Assembly (NCBI RefSeq): GCF_963259705.1
Contig: NC_081848.1
Span: 54,459,408-54,523,407 of the forward strand
Length of the DNA stretch: 64,000 nt
Direction: 5' to 3'
Source: Myotis daubentonii
Taxonomy: Eukaryota; Chordata; Mammalia; Chiroptera; Vespertilionidae
The position numbers and the translations under genes were made by a program. Below the pieces are notes generated by a model. That model made no database searches. It saw only the letters and a program-made list of their open reading frames with translations, and had not been told where the DNA came from. Numbering within the stretch: position 1 is the stretch's first letter; each line of letters begins with the position of its first letter. Shown here piece after piece: positions 62,831 to 64,000 of this stretch.

Positions 62831-63269
62831 CTGGTCCTAATTTTTCATTTTACTCCTCCATAGCCCCCTCCTCAATCCCCAAAAAGATGAGAAATGGCAT
62901 TTATGCCTAGCAATGAAAAAAGCAGGCTTACTTCCCCAAACAGACCAAAACTTTAAAACAATTAACCCTCCCCTCTTCTTTCAGATAAATTGCTAAGTAT
63001 AAAATGCAATCTGTTTCCTTTGTTTATTCAATATGAACAATTTGTAAATGACTCAAGGATAAAATTCAGAAAATGTTGTGCTAAATTAGAACCATTATAA
63101 ACATGCTAATGACTCAATGCTTGAGTAAAACATGCATGATCGGTATGAAGAAATAGATTTAGTTCTTGTGAAATTCTGTTGTGCTGCCTTAAAACAATTT
63201 GGTCATTAAATCAGATATATTCCTTCCAGGAAAAAATGTAATTCCACAACCACTTTACTAGATAGTATT

Positions 63270-63304
63270 GAGAGAGAGAGAGAGAGAAAGCGAGAGAGAG
63301 AGAG
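63270..63304. repeat. (AG)n purine repeat
   Basis: About 35 bp of AG repeats with one AAAGCG interruption. Confidence 0.92.
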
Positions 63305-63754
63305 AAGGAGCTATTGAAATGTCATTAGAACTATTAGATACAAGATTTTGGCATTTTTATAAGGGAGAAAAAGCCTCACATTTGAAATCTGCCAGAAATA
63401 CACATGCAACATCATCACATTAGGCGCAATATCTCTTTGCACTGTTTTTATCTACCAAAGTCTTTGATAATTTTTTATAGGGACTTCTAAAAACTGAGAC
63501 TTAACAAACACTCAAGGAATTCACATTGTTATATAGATACAGATAAAAGATATATCTCTTTCATCTGCTTTCCCAGGCTACTTAGCACCTAGAACAAAAT
63601 CCGAGGGATTATTCAAAACGAAATTCATCTCCCATATCTATCGGAGTACAAATGCTAATTGGTAGCAGCTGCCCCATGCCAGAATAGAAAAAGAGCGAAA
63701 CACCCAGCAGGTGATTCAGAGGCTCGTGGCCTACCGCTATAGCTGCGAGACTTA

Positions 63755-63870
63755 GCTGATTGCTGAGACCAACGCCCCCATTTCAGAAATGAGGAAACAG
63801 TCAAAAAAGTCATCTGCCTTGCTCAAGGTCAAACAGTTGGTGACAGGGCCCTGACGCCAGTTCATTGCTA
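63755..63870 (-). mobile_element. MIR SINE relic
   Basis: CCCCCATTTCAGAAATGAGG, CTTGCTCAAGGTCAAACAGT and TGACAGGGCCCTGACGCCAG match reverse MIR. Confidence 0.65.
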
Positions 63871-64000
63871 GTTTTACTGAAATGACTACTTAAATTATTA
63901 TTTGAACATCAGTTTTATAGTCTCCACTTCAGATATGGAGAGAAGCACTCTAGTTCTTTGGAGAAGGGTGCTAAAAACTCAAGATATTTCAGTAAAAGTC

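Overview
This window is vertebrate nuclear DNA, almost certainly from a vesper bat (Vespertilionidae). It holds seven Ves-type tRNA-derived SINEs and ten HeliBat-type Helitron copies with TC starts, hairpin tails and CTAG or CTAA ends. It also holds a SPIN-type hAT element, several short hAT and mariner elements, and older mammalian MIR, L2, L1 and MER relics. HeliBat elements and this SINE are known from vesper bats. There is no bacterial, plasmid or phage content, and nearly all open reading frames are chance frames in introns or repeats.

The only host gene seen is SOX6, on the minus strand. Three consecutive coding exons are visible: 57646-57735, 7979-8151 and 4832-4900. They splice in frame (phases 1/1, 1/0 and 0/0) to encode about 110 contiguous residues of the N-terminal half of SOX6: the stretch before the leucine zipper, the zipper itself, and the glutamine-rich coiled coil used for dimerisation. 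The HMG-box exons and the gene ends lie outside the window. A 49.5 kb intron (8152-57645) fills most of it, with a 3.1 kb intron at 4901-7978 and partial introns at both ends.

Layout: 1-4.8 kb is downstream intron with a Helitron nested in a mariner MITE. 4.8-8.2 kb holds two exons. 9.3-13.4 kb is a dense transposon cluster: mariner, class II retroviral-type LTR, MER5A, a decayed autonomous HeliBat helicase fragment split by a SINE, and three more Helitrons. 14.6-24.8 kb mixes candidate conserved intronic elements, MIRs, SINEs, a hAT and a Helitron abutting a SINE. 24.8-28.4 kb is AT-rich and featureless. 28.4-38.7 kb carries SINEs, three hATs and a Helitron. 42.3-56.1 kb carries three Helitrons, a SPIN copy, a Zaphod-like relic and an old L1 containing a mariner containing a Helitron. 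57.6-64 kb holds the upstream exon and candidate regulatory sequence.

I did not find evidence of a new molecular system. The points most worth a second look are the nested transposition layers with intact target-site duplications, a 25-bp perfect palindrome inside HeliBat that is intact in one copy, mismatched in a second and collapsed in a third, CTCF-like motifs carried by a Helitron and a SINE, tandem repeats growing inside Helitrons, and several non-repetitive intron blocks that may be SOX6 enhancers.
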